From: Chthonomonas calidirosea
GTDB taxonomy: Bacteria; Armatimonadota; Chthonomonadetes; Chthonomonadales; CAJBBX01
Reading direction: 5' to 3'
Assembly (NCBI GenBank): GCA_020722705.1
Contig: DYKI01000013.1
Span: 1,777 to 56,991, forward strand
DNA length: 55,215 nt
Notes under the pieces: model-generated
Told to the model about the DNA's origin: nothing
What the model saw: only the letters and a program-made list of their open reading frames with translations
Database searches by the model: none
Program-made: the position numbers and the translations under genes
Shown here: piece after piece, positions 8,106 through 17,288 of the stretch
Layout of the letters: every line of letters starts with the position of its first letter
Position numbering within the stretch: position 1 is the first letter of the stretch

Positions 8106-9139
8106 CGAAGCACGTTCATCATCGCAGCGGTGTCTGCGGAGCGGGTATCCTCGGCGTGGGGATGGCCGTCCCATCGCAGGTCGTCACCAACGCCGACCTC
8201 GAGCAGATCGTGGATACGTCGGATGAGTGGATCTTCACACGGACCGGGATCCGCGAGCGCAGGATCGCCGGCCCGGGCGAGTATACGTCCGACCTCGCGA
8301 CCGATGCATGTCGGCAGGCCCTCAGTGATGCGGAAGTAGACGCTAAGGATATTGACCTTGTTCTGTGCGCAACGACGTCGGGCGACCATCTGTGGCCGGC
8401 AACGGCATGTCTGGTTCAGGATCGGATTGGGGCTCAGGGGGCTCAAGCCGTTGACATTTCTGCCGCCTGTGCCGGATTTGTCTACGGTCTGCAGATGGCG
8501 GGTGCGCTTATCCAGACTGGGGCCGTTCGGAAAGCCCTTGTTGTCGGCGCCGATACGCTCAGCCGCCACGTTGACTGGACGGACCGCTCTACATGCGTCC
8601 TCTTCGGTGACGGCGCCGGGGCCGTGGCGCTGGGCCAGGTCCCAGCAGGGTATGGCCTGCTCGGATCGGCGATGGGCGCGGACGGCTCGCGCTTTGGTGA
8701 CCTCCTCATACCGGCCGGCGGCACGCGGATGCCGCTGACGCCGGAACTGCTTGCGGAGCACAAGGACAAACTCCTCATGCACGGTCAGGAGGTGTTCAAG
8801 TTCGCGGTGCGCATCATGGGCGAGAGCTGCCTGGCTGCACTGGATAGGGCCGGAATGACGCCTGACGACGTAAACCTGTTCATCCCGCATCAGGCAAACG
8901 TGCGAATCATCCGTGCGGCAGCCGAGCGAATGCGGCTCCCGAAGGAGCGTGTGTTCACCAACCTTGACCGTTACGGCAACACTTCGGCCGCGTCGGTGCC
9001 GATCGCGCTGTGCGAAGCGGTGAGGATGGGGCGCGTCAGACAGAATGACGTGCTCGTGCTGGTTGGGTTCGGCGCGGGAATGACCTGGGGGGCCAATGTT
9101 GTCCGCTGGTCGCGGGCTGAAGGGGATGGATCGCGCTGA
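8102..9139 (+). CDS. fabH: Beta-ketoacyl-ACP synthase III
   Basis: FabH starts fatty-acid synthesis by condensing an acyl-CoA primer with malonyl-ACP. The 345-residue protein has the thiolase fold with the catalytic triad Cys123 (DISAACAGF), His263 (PHQAN) and Asn293 (YGNTSAAS), plus the TSDEWIFTRTGIRERR segment that binds CoA. The N terminus is about 10 residues longer than E. coli FabH. It starts with GTG overlapping the plsX stop by 4 bp. Its TGA shares one base with the fabD ATG, so the three genes are tightly coupled. Confidence 0.96.
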   Translation: MTKHVHHRSGVCGAGILGVGMAVPSQVVTNADLEQIVDTSDEWIFTRTGIRERRIAGPGEYTSDLATDACRQALSDAEVDAKDIDLVLCATTSGDHLWPATACLVQDRIGAQGAQAVDISAACAGFVYGLQMAGALIQTGAVRKALVVGADTLSRHVDWTDRSTCVLFGDGAGAVALGQVPAGYGLLGSAMGADGSRFGDLLIPAGGTRMPLTPELLAEHKDKLLMHGQEVFKFAVRIMGESCLAALDRAGMTPDDVNLFIPHQANVRIIRAAAERMRLPKERVFTNLDRYGNTSAASVPIALCEAVRMGRVRQNDVLVLVGFGAGMTWGANVVRWSRAEGDGSR

Positions 9140-10077
9140 TGCGCTATGCGCTGATGTTTCCCGGTCAGGGATCGCAGAAGGTGGGCATGGGGGCGGAGCT
9201 GCGCAGAGTGTCCCAGGCGGCAGCGGGCCTCTTTGCCGTTTCGACAGATGTGCTGGGGTACGATCTTGCCGAGCTTTGCGAAAGAGGCCCGGCTGAGACG
9301 CTCGGCGAAACGCGCTATACTCAACCCGCGTTGTATACGACCTCGTGTGCGGCGCTGGAGGCGTTGCGCGAACGTGTTGCGGTGGAGCCGTTTGCGGTTG
9401 CCGGCCATAGTGTTGGGGAGTATGCTGCCCTGTATGCAGCGAAGGCCTTCTCGTTCGAAGTCGGCCTCCGCCTGGTGCGGCGTCGTGCGGAACTGATGCA
9501 GGCAGTCGCCGAGCGGAAGCCGGGTTCGATGGCTGCCGTGCTCGGGCTCGATGCGGAGTCTGTGCAGCGCTGCTGTGAGCAGGCTCGGTCCGAGGGCGTT
9601 GTGGGCATAGCGAACCTGAACTGCCCGGGGCAGATTGTCATTTCAGGTGAAGAAGCGGCTGTAGCCGTCGCCTCGGCGCTGCTCCGCGATGCCGGTGCGA
9701 AGCGCATCGTCCGGCTGCCGGTCTCCGGGGGCTTCCATTCTCCGCTGATGGCCGAGGCGGGCGACGCGCTGTACGGCGATCTGCGTGATGCAAGGATCGG
9801 TAACCCCGATCCTCCTGTTGTGGTGAACGTAGCGGCAGAGTACTGCCGCTCGGGGCAGGATGTGGCGCCGTACCTGACCATGCAGGTGAGCGGAACGGTC
9901 CGATGGGAGGACTCGATGCGGCTGCTTGCGGGCGACGGTATGGAGCTGGCGATCGAGTTGGGGACCGGCAGTGTGCTGGCCGGGTTGATGAAACGCACCT
10001 GCCCGGATGTTGCAGTCATCAGCGTCGAGGATGAAAAGGGCCTCGACACCGCCGCACGAGCGCTGTCAGGGACATAG
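9139..10077 (+). CDS. fabD: Malonyl-CoA:ACP transacylase
   Basis: FabD moves malonyl groups from CoA to acyl carrier protein to feed elongation. The 312-residue product starts [11 protein letters not shown], has the nucleophile Ser91 in GHSVGE and the partner His200 in GGFHSPLM. Length is normal. The start codon overlaps the fabH stop by one base. Intergenic space before fabG is 62 bp and shows no clear promoter or terminator. Confidence 0.96.
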   Translation: MRYALMFPGQGSQKVGMGAELRRVSQAAAGLFAVSTDVLGYDLAELCERGPAETLGETRYTQPALYTTSCAALEALRERVAVEPFAVAGHSVGEYAALYAAKAFSFEVGLRLVRRRAELMQAVAERKPGSMAAVLGLDAESVQRCCEQARSEGVVGIANLNCPGQIVISGEEAAVAVASALLRDAGAKRIVRLPVSGGFHSPLMAEAGDALYGDLRDARIGNPDPPVVVNVAAEYCRSGQDVAPYLTMQVSGTVRWEDSMRLLAGDGMELAIELGTGSVLAGLMKRTCPDVAVISVEDEKGLDTAARALSGT

Positions 10078-10139
10078 CCGCCGGACCATTTGCCGATCAC
10101 GGCCAGTTGGAGGTTAGAGCTTTGAGTGGGGACGGAACA

Positions 10140-10886
10140 ATGGAATCGAAGTGCGCGATTGTGACCGGCGCCGGCCGAGCAGGGCGGGGCATAGGCCGAT
10201 CCATTGCGCTCGGTCTGGCGCGCTCCGGTGTCAACGTCGCCCTGAGCGACGTTGTAGCCGCCAATGCCGAAGCCGTCGCGCGCGAAGCAGCCGAGGCGAC
10301 CGGGGTCAAAACGCTGGCATTTGCTGGTAGTGTCGCCGATGCCGAAGCGGTTCAGGCAATGTTCGATGGGGTCATGCAGGAATGGGGCAGAGTGGACATC
10401 CTCGTCAACAACGCCGGCATCACTCGCGATGACCTCATCTTGCGCATGTCCGAAGAGGCCTGGGATGCCGTCCTCGATGTGAACCTGAAGGGTGCGTTTC
10501 TGTGCACGCGTGCGGCTGCGAGGATCATGCTGCGACAGCGCTCAGGCCGCATCGTGAACATGGCTTCGGTCATGGGCATCGTAGGCAACCGTGGCCAGGC
10601 CAACTATTCCGCGAGCAAGGGCGGGCTGATCGCACTGACGAAGTCTACAGCAAAGGAACTGGGATCACGGGGCATCACGTGCAATGCAGTGGCACCCGGT
10701 TTCATTGAGACGGTGATGACCGACGCATTGCCGGAGGAGTTGCGGGAGCAGATGAAGAAACAAGTTCCGCTCGAGCGTCTCGGCAGCCCGGACGATGTCG
10801 CTGACGTCGTATGCTTTCTGTGTTCGGATGCGGCATCCTATGTGACCGGCCAGGTCATCAGCGTGGACGGTGGGCTGTTCATGTAG
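10140..10886 (+). CDS. fabG: 3-oxoacyl-ACP reductase
   Basis: FabG is the NADPH-dependent short-chain dehydrogenase that reduces 3-ketoacyl-ACP in each elongation cycle. The 248-residue product has the NNAG motif, the catalytic Tyr156 and Lys160 in YSASK, and VAPGFIET. The start at ATG 10140 ([10 protein letters not shown]) gives the usual length; an in-frame TTG at 10107 would add 11 unusual residues. One oddity is the cofactor loop. It reads [11 protein letters not shown], three residues longer than the common TGASRGIG, although the rest of the fold is intact. It stands in the fabH-fabD-fabG-acpP-fabF order. Confidence 0.94.
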   Translation: MESKCAIVTGAGRAGRGIGRSIALGLARSGVNVALSDVVAANAEAVAREAAEATGVKTLAFAGSVADAEAVQAMFDGVMQEWGRVDILVNNAGITRDDLILRMSEEAWDAVLDVNLKGAFLCTRAAARIMLRQRSGRIVNMASVMGIVGNRGQANYSASKGGLIALTKSTAKELGSRGITCNAVAPGFIETVMTDALPEELREQMKKQVPLERLGSPDDVADVVCFLCSDAASYVTGQVISVDGGLFM

Positions 10887-11011
10887 GATTGGCTCTTCGG
10901 TTGCGAAACGTATCGCAACCCCAGGGGCGCCAGATTCAGACTAGAGCGAGCTTCAGAGATCCGGCTTGAGCCGGAAGCCAAGGCGAACGCCATCATACAA
11001 GGAGATGACGA
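10887..11011 (+). promoter_or_regulatory. fabG-acpP spacer with two hairpins
   Basis: This 125-bp spacer holds a perfect 8-bp stem GGTTGCGA/TCGCAACC (10899-10920) and a short CCGGCT/AGCCGG hairpin (10961-10974). Neither is followed by a T-run. acpP has a strong AAGGAG ribosome site (10999-11004). The hairpins may act as RNA stabilisers or processing sites that let acpP mRNA outlast the rest of the operon, as acyl carrier protein is needed in excess. That role is inference. Confidence 0.4.
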
Positions 11012-11248
11012 ATGTCAACGTTTGAGCGTGTGAGAAAGATTGTTGCCGACCGACTCGATAAGGGCGAGGATGAGGTGACCATTGACGCTGAGTTCATGAA
11101 AGACCTGAATGCGGACTCCCTCGATGTCGTCGAACTGGTCATGGCACTCGAAGAGGAGTTTGATATAGATATTCCTGACGAAGAGGCTGAGGAGATCAAG
11201 ACGGTTGGCGACGCCGTGCGCTACATCGAGGAGAAGACGAAATCGTAG
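11012..11248 (+). CDS. acpP: Acyl carrier protein
   Basis: This 78-residue acidic helical protein carries acyl chains on a 4'-phosphopantetheine arm. The attachment Ser36 is in the canonical DSLD motif ([19 protein letters not shown]). Length, charge and the position between fabG and fabF are exactly as expected. A good AAGGAG ribosome site precedes it, and two hairpins lie in the upstream spacer. The fabF ATG follows after 14 bp. Confidence 0.97.
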   Translation: MSTFERVRKIVADRLDKGEDEVTIDAEFMKDLNADSLDVVELVMALEEEFDIDIPDEEAEEIKTVGDAVRYIEEKTKS

Positions 11249-11262
11249 CAGATCGCAGCGAC

Positions 11263-12540
11263 ATGAAGGCCAGGACGGCTGAGGCTGGCGCACAGCCGGG
11301 GCGACGTGTCGTCGTCACGGGAATGGGCTTGATCACAAGCATCGGTATGGATCTCGATACGTACTGGTCCAGCTTGATGCAAGGGCGCTCGGGTGTCGGA
11401 CCGATCACGATGTTCGACACCTCTGAGTTTGCTAGCCGTATCGCGTCCGAGGTGAGGGACTTCGATCCCGAGCAGTTCATGGAGCGCAAAGAGGCCAGGC
11501 GAATGGATCGCTTCGTCCAGTTTGCCGTGGCGGCAACGCGCTCTGCGCTCCAGGATGCTTCCTTCGAAGTCCCGGCGGACAGGGCTGACAGAACGGGTGT
11601 TCTGATCGGCTCCGGCATCGGCGGCATCATGACCATGGAAGATCAGTTCGGCGTCCTGGCCGCCAAGGGCCCCAAATGGATCAGTCCTTTCTTCATCCCG
11701 ATGCTGATCTCCGACATGGGGTCCGGCCAGGTCTCGATCCTATTCGGAGCCAAGGGACCGAACAGCACGGTCGTCACGGCCTGCGCGACGGGTACGCATG
11801 CCATCGGCGACTCTTTTCACATCATCCGGAGAGGCGACGCCGACGCCATGATTGCGGGAGGGGCCGAGGCGCCGATCTCACGGCTGGGACTTGGAGGCTT
11901 CTGCGCGTCTCGCGCGCTGTCAACGCGAAACGATGAGCCTGAAAGAGCCAGTCGCCCGTTCGACAAAGATCGTGACGGGTTCGTCATGGGTGAGGGAGCC
12001 GGAATCGTGCTCCTCGAGTCTCTCGACCATGCGCTGGCTCGCGGAGCAAGGATCCGTGCGGAAGTGGTTGGCTATGGGCTGACCGGCGACGCCTATCACA
12101 TTACTGCGCCGGCGCCCGGAGGCGAGGGGGCGGCCCGCGCCATGGCCATGGCGTTGAAAGGTGCAGGCGTGGAACCGACGGCTGTTGACTACATCAATGC
12201 GCACGGCACCTCGACACTTCCAAACGACAAGCTGGAGACCGCCGCGATCAAGACGGTTTTCGGAGACCACGCATGGCGGGTGGCGATCAGTTCGACGAAA
12301 TCTATGACCGCTCACCTGCTCGGCGCGGCGGGGGCCGTCGAGGCCATCACGACAATCCTCGCCATGGAGCATTCGGTCGTGCCTCCGACGATCAACTACG
12401 AAACACCCGATCCAGAATGCGATCTGAACTACACGCCGAACAAGCCGGTCAGCCGATCCATCGCGTACGGCATGTCGAACTCGTTCGGCTTTGGCGGGCA
12501 CAACGCTTCGGTGTTGCTCAAGAAGTGGCAAGGGGCATGA
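11263..12540 (+). CDS. fabF: Beta-ketoacyl-ACP synthase II
   Basis: FabF condenses malonyl-ACP with growing acyl-ACP. The 425-residue product has the Cys-His-His triad: Cys174 in TACATGTHAIGD, His314 in NAHGTSTLPND and His351 in MTAHLLGAAGAVE. The C terminus GMSNSFGFGGHN is also typical. Around ten extra residues precede the usual RRVVVTGMG start, and ATG 11263 has only a weak ribosome site, so the true start may be slightly downstream. It closes the fab cluster; rnc follows after 91 bp. Confidence 0.96.
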   Translation: MKARTAEAGAQPGRRVVVTGMGLITSIGMDLDTYWSSLMQGRSGVGPITMFDTSEFASRIASEVRDFDPEQFMERKEARRMDRFVQFAVAATRSALQDASFEVPADRADRTGVLIGSGIGGIMTMEDQFGVLAAKGPKWISPFFIPMLISDMGSGQVSILFGAKGPNSTVVTACATGTHAIGDSFHIIRRGDADAMIAGGAEAPISRLGLGGFCASRALSTRNDEPERASRPFDKDRDGFVMGEGAGIVLLESLDHALARGARIRAEVVGYGLTGDAYHITAPAPGGEGAARAMAMALKGAGVEPTAVDYINAHGTSTLPNDKLETAAIKTVFGDHAWRVAISSTKSMTAHLLGAAGAVEAITTILAMEHSVVPPTINYETPDPECDLNYTPNKPVSRSIAYGMSNSFGFGGHNASVLLKKWQGA

Positions 12541-12631
12541 GCCGCAAAGTGATGGACAGGCGGCAGTGAGTTCCGGCATCACTCGATCGGGTGGCTCGGG
12601 AGTGATCTCGACCCCATGAGGATGGGCTGCG

Positions 12632-13369
12632 TTGCGTAACGGACGGGCTGTGGGGCCGGATTCGCTTGCGGCCTCCATCCGTCAACGCATCGGTGTTGAG
12701 CTGAAGGACGAGCAGTTGCTGCGCAAGGCCCTCTGTCACAGGTCGGCTGTTCCGCTCGACGCCGGACTCAGCTATGAACGTCTCGAGTTTCTCGGGGACG
12801 CCGTTCTCAGTCTCATACTCTGCGAGTGGCTCTACGTGACTCTTCCGAGTTTGAGTGAGGGCGACATGGCCAAACGCCGGGCCTATCTTGCCAGCAAGCC
12901 CGTGCTCGCTGAAGCGGGCCGCATGGCCGGTCTGGACGAAGTGATTGTGCTTGGACCGACGGCAGAGGTGAACGGCGAGAGGCATCGTGCTTCCATCAGG
13001 GCAGACGTTGTCGAAGCGCTCATCGGTGCGGTCTACCTCGATAGAGGGCTGCGGTCGGCGCGCAGCCTCGTGCGCAGGCTGCTCAAGTCGGCATTCCAAC
13101 GTGTATCCGAAGATGGCTGCGCGACCGACAGCAAGACACGCCTGCAAGAGCTCACACAGGCGCGATGGGGCATGCTTCCGACCTACGATGTTCCGGCGCC
13201 TGAAGGCGAGGCGCATCAGCCCACGTTCACGGCGGTCGTCCGTCTCGGCGGTCGTGTCCTCGGCGTCGGCCGTGGCCCGTCCAAGAAGGCGGCCCAACAA
13301 GAGGCCGCACGATGTGCGCTCGACAGCCTAGACGAGGCAGGGGGGCTCCCGAATGGACAAACCGATTGA
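12632..13369 (+). CDS. rnc: Ribonuclease III
   Basis: RNase III cleaves double-stranded RNA, including 30S pre-rRNA. The 245-residue product has the signature ERLEFLGDAVLS (residues 49-60), the second acidic motif DVVEALIGAVYLD, and a C-terminal dsRNA-binding domain (SKTRLQELTQ... to SKKAAQQEAARCAL). The start is uncertain: TTG 12632 fits the length, but GTG 12650 is possible and no ATG is available in frame. A GAGGATGGG stretch lies upstream. The 3' end overlaps mtnP by 17 bp. acpP-fabF-rnc adjacency is widespread. The spacer has a weak ATCACTC/GAGTGAT stem (12578-12606). Confidence 0.93.
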   Translation: MRNGRAVGPDSLAASIRQRIGVELKDEQLLRKALCHRSAVPLDAGLSYERLEFLGDAVLSLILCEWLYVTLPSLSEGDMAKRRAYLASKPVLAEAGRMAGLDEVIVLGPTAEVNGERHRASIRADVVEALIGAVYLDRGLRSARSLVRRLLKSAFQRVSEDGCATDSKTRLQELTQARWGMLPTYDVPAPEGEAHQPTFTAVVRLGGRVLGVGRGPSKKAAQQEAARCALDSLDEAGGLPNGQTD

Positions 13370-14159
13370 CGTGGGAGTGATCGGCGGCAGCGGGTTCTAC
13401 CAGTTCCTCGAACATGCCGAGGTCCGGTCTATAGAGACTCCATACGGCAGTCCGAGTGACGACGTTGTCGTCGCCGATGTCGGTAACCGGCGTGTCGCTT
13501 TTCTGCCCAGACACGGCCGCCATCACACGATCCCGCCGCACCGGATCAACTATCGGGCGAACATATGGGCGCTGAAGTCGCTCGGGGTCCGGTACCTGAT
13601 CAGCCCTTGCGCTGTCGGAAGCCTGCAGACGCACATCAAGCCCGAGCACTACGTCTTGTGTGACCAGTACGTGGATCGAACAACCGGACGTGCGGACACA
13701 TACTGCGAAGGTCCCGACGTATTCCATGTAGGGGCGGCCGAGCCCTATTGCCCGAAGTTGCGGGCGATAGCGGCGCATGTCATCAGTCGGCACGGAATCC
13801 CGATGCATGAGACCGGCACCATCGTGGTGATCAATGGTCCGCGCTTCTCGACGAAAGCCGAGAGCCAGTGGTTCACGCAGTCGGGATTCCACGTTGTCGG
13901 CATGACGCAGTACCCTGAAGCTCATCTTGCTAGAGAGCTCGAGATCGCAGTCGTCAACATATCGTTGGTCACGGACTACGACTGCGGCCTGGTTGCCGAA
14001 GGGGCGGTGGCGCCTGTGAGCGCGGAAGAGGTGCGTCAGGTGTTCGCGCGCAACAGCGCAGGCATCCGGTCGGTCGTTCTCGACATTGCCCGCGAGATTC
14101 CGGCCGACCTGGACAGCGATGCGCACCATGCCCGCGATTTCGCGAGCATCAGCGCTTGA
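13353..14159 (+). CDS. mtnP: S-methyl-5'-thioadenosine phosphorylase
   Basis: MtnP splits methylthioadenosine (from polyamine or autoinducer synthesis) into adenine and 5-methylthioribose-1-phosphate. The 268-residue protein is a purine nucleoside phosphorylase family 2 member: GVIGGSGFYQF at the N terminus, the phosphate-binding PRHGRHH, and NGPRFSTKAESQ in the substrate pocket. The ATG lies inside the 3' end of rnc in another frame. The stop overlaps the mtnA start by 4 bp. The following mtnA and apt use its two products. A methylthioinosine-specific variant cannot be excluded from motifs alone, but apt next door favours adenine release. Confidence 0.94.
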   Translation: MDKPIDVGVIGGSGFYQFLEHAEVRSIETPYGSPSDDVVVADVGNRRVAFLPRHGRHHTIPPHRINYRANIWALKSLGVRYLISPCAVGSLQTHIKPEHYVLCDQYVDRTTGRADTYCEGPDVFHVGAAEPYCPKLRAIAAHVISRHGIPMHETGTIVVINGPRFSTKAESQWFTQSGFHVVGMTQYPEAHLARELEIAVVNISLVTDYDCGLVAEGAVAPVSAEEVRQVFARNSAGIRSVVLDIAREIPADLDSDAHHARDFASISA

Positions 14160-15268
14160 GAGCCGAGAGGCGCGAGGTGAGAGACAGGCCCCAGGGCGTT
14201 CCGCCAACTGTCGAATGGTCTGGTACGACGCTGCGCATCATTGACCAGCGACTGCTGCCTCATCGGTTGGAGGCAATGACCCTGACTTCGTGCGCCGAGG
14301 CAGCCGACGCAATCCGCAATATGGCCGTTCGAGGCGCGCCTGCAATAGGGTGTGTGGCGGCATTCGGGATGGCTCTTGCCACACTTGATCTGCCGGACGA
14401 CCGCGAGAGAGCCATGGAGCTCCTCGAACGCGCGGCAGGCGTTCTCAAAGCCACTCGCCCGACAGCCGTCAACCTCGCGCATGCCGTCGAGCTGGCCCTT
14501 GCCGAGGCTCGGTTGGCTCGATCGGCGGCGGAAATCCCGGGTCGCGTGACTGCTGCGGCCCGGCGGCTGATGGAGTCCGATGTTGCGGCGAACATGGAGA
14601 TCGGGCGACTTGGCGCCGCGCTGCTTCCCGAACGATGCTCGGTCTTGACGCACTGCAACGCGGGATCCCTCGCGACTGCGGGATATGGGACGGCCCTCGG
14701 GATTGTCCGAACGGCGTATGCCCAGGGGAAGCTGACGCGGGTCTTTGCGGACGAAACGCGACCGAGACTGCAGGGATTGCAACTGACGGCCTGGGAGTTG
14801 ATGCAGGACGGCATTCCCGTGACGGTGATTGCCGACAATGCCGCGGCAGCGCTTATGCGGTCGGGTCGAGTGAGCGCCGTCGTCGTTGGCGCGGATCGGA
14901 TTGCGGCCAACGGTGATGCGGCCAACAAGATCGGCACCTACGGCGTGGCGATCCTCGCCAAGCACCATCGCGTACCCTTCTATGTCGCTGCGCCGACCTC
15001 GACGCTGGATTGGGCGATCGCCGACGGCGATGGTATCCCGATCGAGGAGCGTGCACCCGAGGAGATAACGGGAACCGGGGCAGGGCGTGTTGGCCCTGAG
15101 GGTGTGGAAGTGTGGAACCCATCATTCGACGTGACGCCGTGTGAGTTGATCACCGCGATCGTCACAGAAAACGGCGTCATCGAAACGCCTTCGCGTGCCG
15201 CCATGGATGCCTACCGCGAGCGAACCTGCCGCACGGTGGCAGGCGGTGACGGCGTGACTGGCCGTTGA
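14156..15268 (+). CDS. mtnA: Methylthioribose-1-phosphate isomerase
   Basis: MtnA converts 5-methylthioribose-1-phosphate to methylthioribulose-1-phosphate in methionine salvage. The 370-residue product has RGAPAIG near the N terminus, the catalytic cysteine (about Cys167) in CNAGSLATAGYGTALG, and the catalytic aspartate (about Asp247) in VGADRIAANGD. This separates it from eIF2B-type regulatory proteins, which lack the pair. The start is TTG 14156 overlapping the mtnP stop (TTGA), or GTG 14177. mtnB, mtnC and mtnD are not in the window, so the rest of the salvage route must be elsewhere or a shunt is used. Confidence 0.94.
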   Translation: MRAERREVRDRPQGVPPTVEWSGTTLRIIDQRLLPHRLEAMTLTSCAEAADAIRNMAVRGAPAIGCVAAFGMALATLDLPDDRERAMELLERAAGVLKATRPTAVNLAHAVELALAEARLARSAAEIPGRVTAAARRLMESDVAANMEIGRLGAALLPERCSVLTHCNAGSLATAGYGTALGIVRTAYAQGKLTRVFADETRPRLQGLQLTAWELMQDGIPVTVIADNAAAALMRSGRVSAVVVGADRIAANGDAANKIGTYGVAILAKHHRVPFYVAAPTSTLDWAIADGDGIPIEERAPEEITGTGAGRVGPEGVEVWNPSFDVTPCELITAIVTENGVIETPSRAAMDAYRERTCRTVAGGDGVTGR

Positions 15269-15288
15269 GGTCTGGAGGATAGTCGCCA

Positions 15289-15813
15289 ATGGAGCACTCA
15301 CTGACGCAGAGCCTCATCCGAGATATACCTGACTTCCCCAAGCCCGGCATAGTCTTCAAGGATATCACGCCGGTGCTGGCCCATCCGGACGCGTTTCGGC
15401 GTGTCGTCGGTGACATGGCCTCGTATGCGCGCGAGGTCCAAGCGGAGGCCGTGGCCGGGATCGAATCGCGCGGGTTCATCTTTGGCGCCGCCGTCGCGCT
15501 TGAGTGCAAGTTGCCCTTTGTCCCCATACGAAAGCCGGGGAAGCTGCCGTACAAGACGATCCGCGAGGAGTACGAACTGGAGTACGGGGTTAACGCGATC
15601 GAGATGCACACGGACGCGCTCAAAGCGGGGCAGAGAGTCGTTGTCGTTGACGACCTTTTGGCGACGGGGGGTACTGCGGCCGCTGCGATCCGACTGGTTC
15701 GACGGCTCGGCGCCGATGTGGTGGGTGCGGTGTTCGTTGTTGAGCTCGGCTTCCTCCGGGGACGTGCGGCGCTCAAGGACATGCCCGTACGCTGTCTGGT
15801 GCGTTTCGACTGA
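15289..15813 (+). CDS. apt: Adenine phosphoribosyltransferase
   Basis: Apt salvages adenine to AMP using PRPP. The 174-residue product shows the N-terminal IRDIPDFPKPGIVFKDITP block and the PRPP loop VVVVDDLLATGGT (about residues 117-129). Length fits. A GGAGG element lies about 10 bp before the ATG. It sits 20 bp after mtnA and before a purine permease, so adenine released by MtnP or taken up by the permease can be trapped as AMP. Confidence 0.96.
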   Translation: MEHSLTQSLIRDIPDFPKPGIVFKDITPVLAHPDAFRRVVGDMASYAREVQAEAVAGIESRGFIFGAAVALECKLPFVPIRKPGKLPYKTIREEYELEYGVNAIEMHTDALKAGQRVVVVDDLLATGGTAAAAIRLVRRLGADVVGAVFVVELGFLRGRAALKDMPVRCLVRFD

Positions 15814-15834
15814 TCAGGCCAAACAGGGGGTGAG

Positions 15835-17199
15835 ATGATGAATGCAAAGGCTTCAGCGTCCACCGAAGGCTGGTTGGAGCGCTGGTTTCGTTTGCGCGAG
15901 AACGGCACGACCGCGCGAACCGAGCTGTTGGCCGGTATCACGACATTCATGACGATGGCGTACATCATCGCCGTGAACCCGTCCATCCTGTCGCGAGTGC
16001 CGGGCGGCGGGAGCGGGCCTGCACTGCAAGCCACGGTCGCCGCAACGTGTCTGGGGGCAGCCATTCCGACATTGCTGATGGGGCTGTGGACGAACTACCC
16101 GTTGGCGCTTGCGAGCGGCATGGGGCTGAATGTCGCCCTGGTGTCGGCTGTGAGCGCATCCGAGGGGATCACCTGGCAGGCGATGATGGGGGTGGTCTTC
16201 ATCGAGGGATGCATCATCGCCGTGCTCGTAATGACGCGCACACGCGAGTACGTGATGAACTGCATTCCCATGGATCTCAAGCGGGGCTTCGCCGTTGGGA
16301 TCGGGCTGCTGATCGCCGTGCTCGGGCTCCATAACGCACACTGGATCGGTTCGACACCGGGGCCTGGGGGCATGCCCCTGCTGACGTTGCCTCTTGGCAA
16401 CTTCCGGACTCCTGCGACGCTTGTGGCCACGTTCGGACTGCTGTTAACCATGGCCCTGATGGTTGGGCGTGTGCGGGGCGCCCTGCTGATTGGGATTGCC
16501 GCTACGTCTCTGGCAGCCTATGCCGCCCGTGTTGCCTCGCCGCCCGCGAGCCTGGTGGCGATGCCCGACCTTTCAACGTTTGGCCGCCTTGACCTCACGG
16601 GGGCGCTTCAGCCCGCACTGGTGGCATTGGTGTTTGCGTTCCTGTTGACAGATTTCTTCGACACCATGGGTTCTGTCATTGCGGTGACGGGTCAATCCGG
16701 ACATCTGAAGCCCGACGGGTCATTGCCGCGCCTGAGGCAAGTGCTCCTCGTGGATTCGTTCGGTGCGATCTGGGGCGGTCTCTGTTCGGCTTCCTCCGTC
16801 ACAACCTACGTCGAGAGCGCATCCGGCGTGGCGGAGGGCGGGCGAACCGGGCTCACTTCCGTGGTGGTAGGTGCGCTCTTTCTGGTGGCGATGTTCTCGG
16901 CCCCCATGGCCGCCGCCGTTCCGCCCGAGGCGACGGCTGCCGCCCTGGTTGTGGTCGGGTTTCTGATGATGCAGGCGGTTAAGGACATCGAGTTCGGCAA
17001 TATGGCGTCGTCGATTCCTGCGTTTCTTTCAGCGCTGGTGATCCCGCTGACGATGAGCATCTCCCGGGGCATCGGAATCGGGCTGATCGCCTACGCGTTG
17101 CTGCATGTCCTGACGGGCAGGGGGCGTTCCATTCAGCCCGCGGTCTGGATTCTGGCGGTGCTGTTTGGCGCATCGTTCGCCGTGGAAGGGTTGCGCTGA
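15835..17199 (+). CDS. AzgA-type (NCS2/AdeP) adenine-guanine-hypoxanthine permease
   Basis: This is a 454-residue integral membrane protein with 12-14 predicted hydrophobic segments. It starts TELLAGITTFMTMAYIIAVNPSIL and has FLLTDFFDTMGSVIAVTGQSG in the substrate-binding region, both hallmarks of the AzgA-like proton-coupled purine transporters (AdeP/PbuG). It should import a purine base. ATG 15835 and ATG 15838 are adjacent candidate starts after AGGGGGTGAG. The gene follows apt by 21 bp and is the transport arm of the purine salvage block. Exact substrate among adenine, guanine and hypoxanthine is not readable; the neighbours favour adenine. Confidence 0.93.
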   Translation: MMNAKASASTEGWLERWFRLRENGTTARTELLAGITTFMTMAYIIAVNPSILSRVPGGGSGPALQATVAATCLGAAIPTLLMGLWTNYPLALASGMGLNVALVSAVSASEGITWQAMMGVVFIEGCIIAVLVMTRTREYVMNCIPMDLKRGFAVGIGLLIAVLGLHNAHWIGSTPGPGGMPLLTLPLGNFRTPATLVATFGLLLTMALMVGRVRGALLIGIAATSLAAYAARVASPPASLVAMPDLSTFGRLDLTGALQPALVALVFAFLLTDFFDTMGSVIAVTGQSGHLKPDGSLPRLRQVLLVDSFGAIWGGLCSASSVTTYVESASGVAEGGRTGLTSVVVGALFLVAMFSAPMAAAVPPEATAAALVVVGFLMMQAVKDIEFGNMASSIPAFLSALVIPLTMSISRGIGIGLIAYALLHVLTGRGRSIQPAVWILAVLFGASFAVEGLR

Positions 17200-17288
17200 C
17201 GGGGTGATGGTTGTCGGTTGATGAATCAAGGCGGGGTGTGCCGTTCTTCAGTGATGACGGCCGCAGCTCCGCAAGCAAGGAGAGACTG

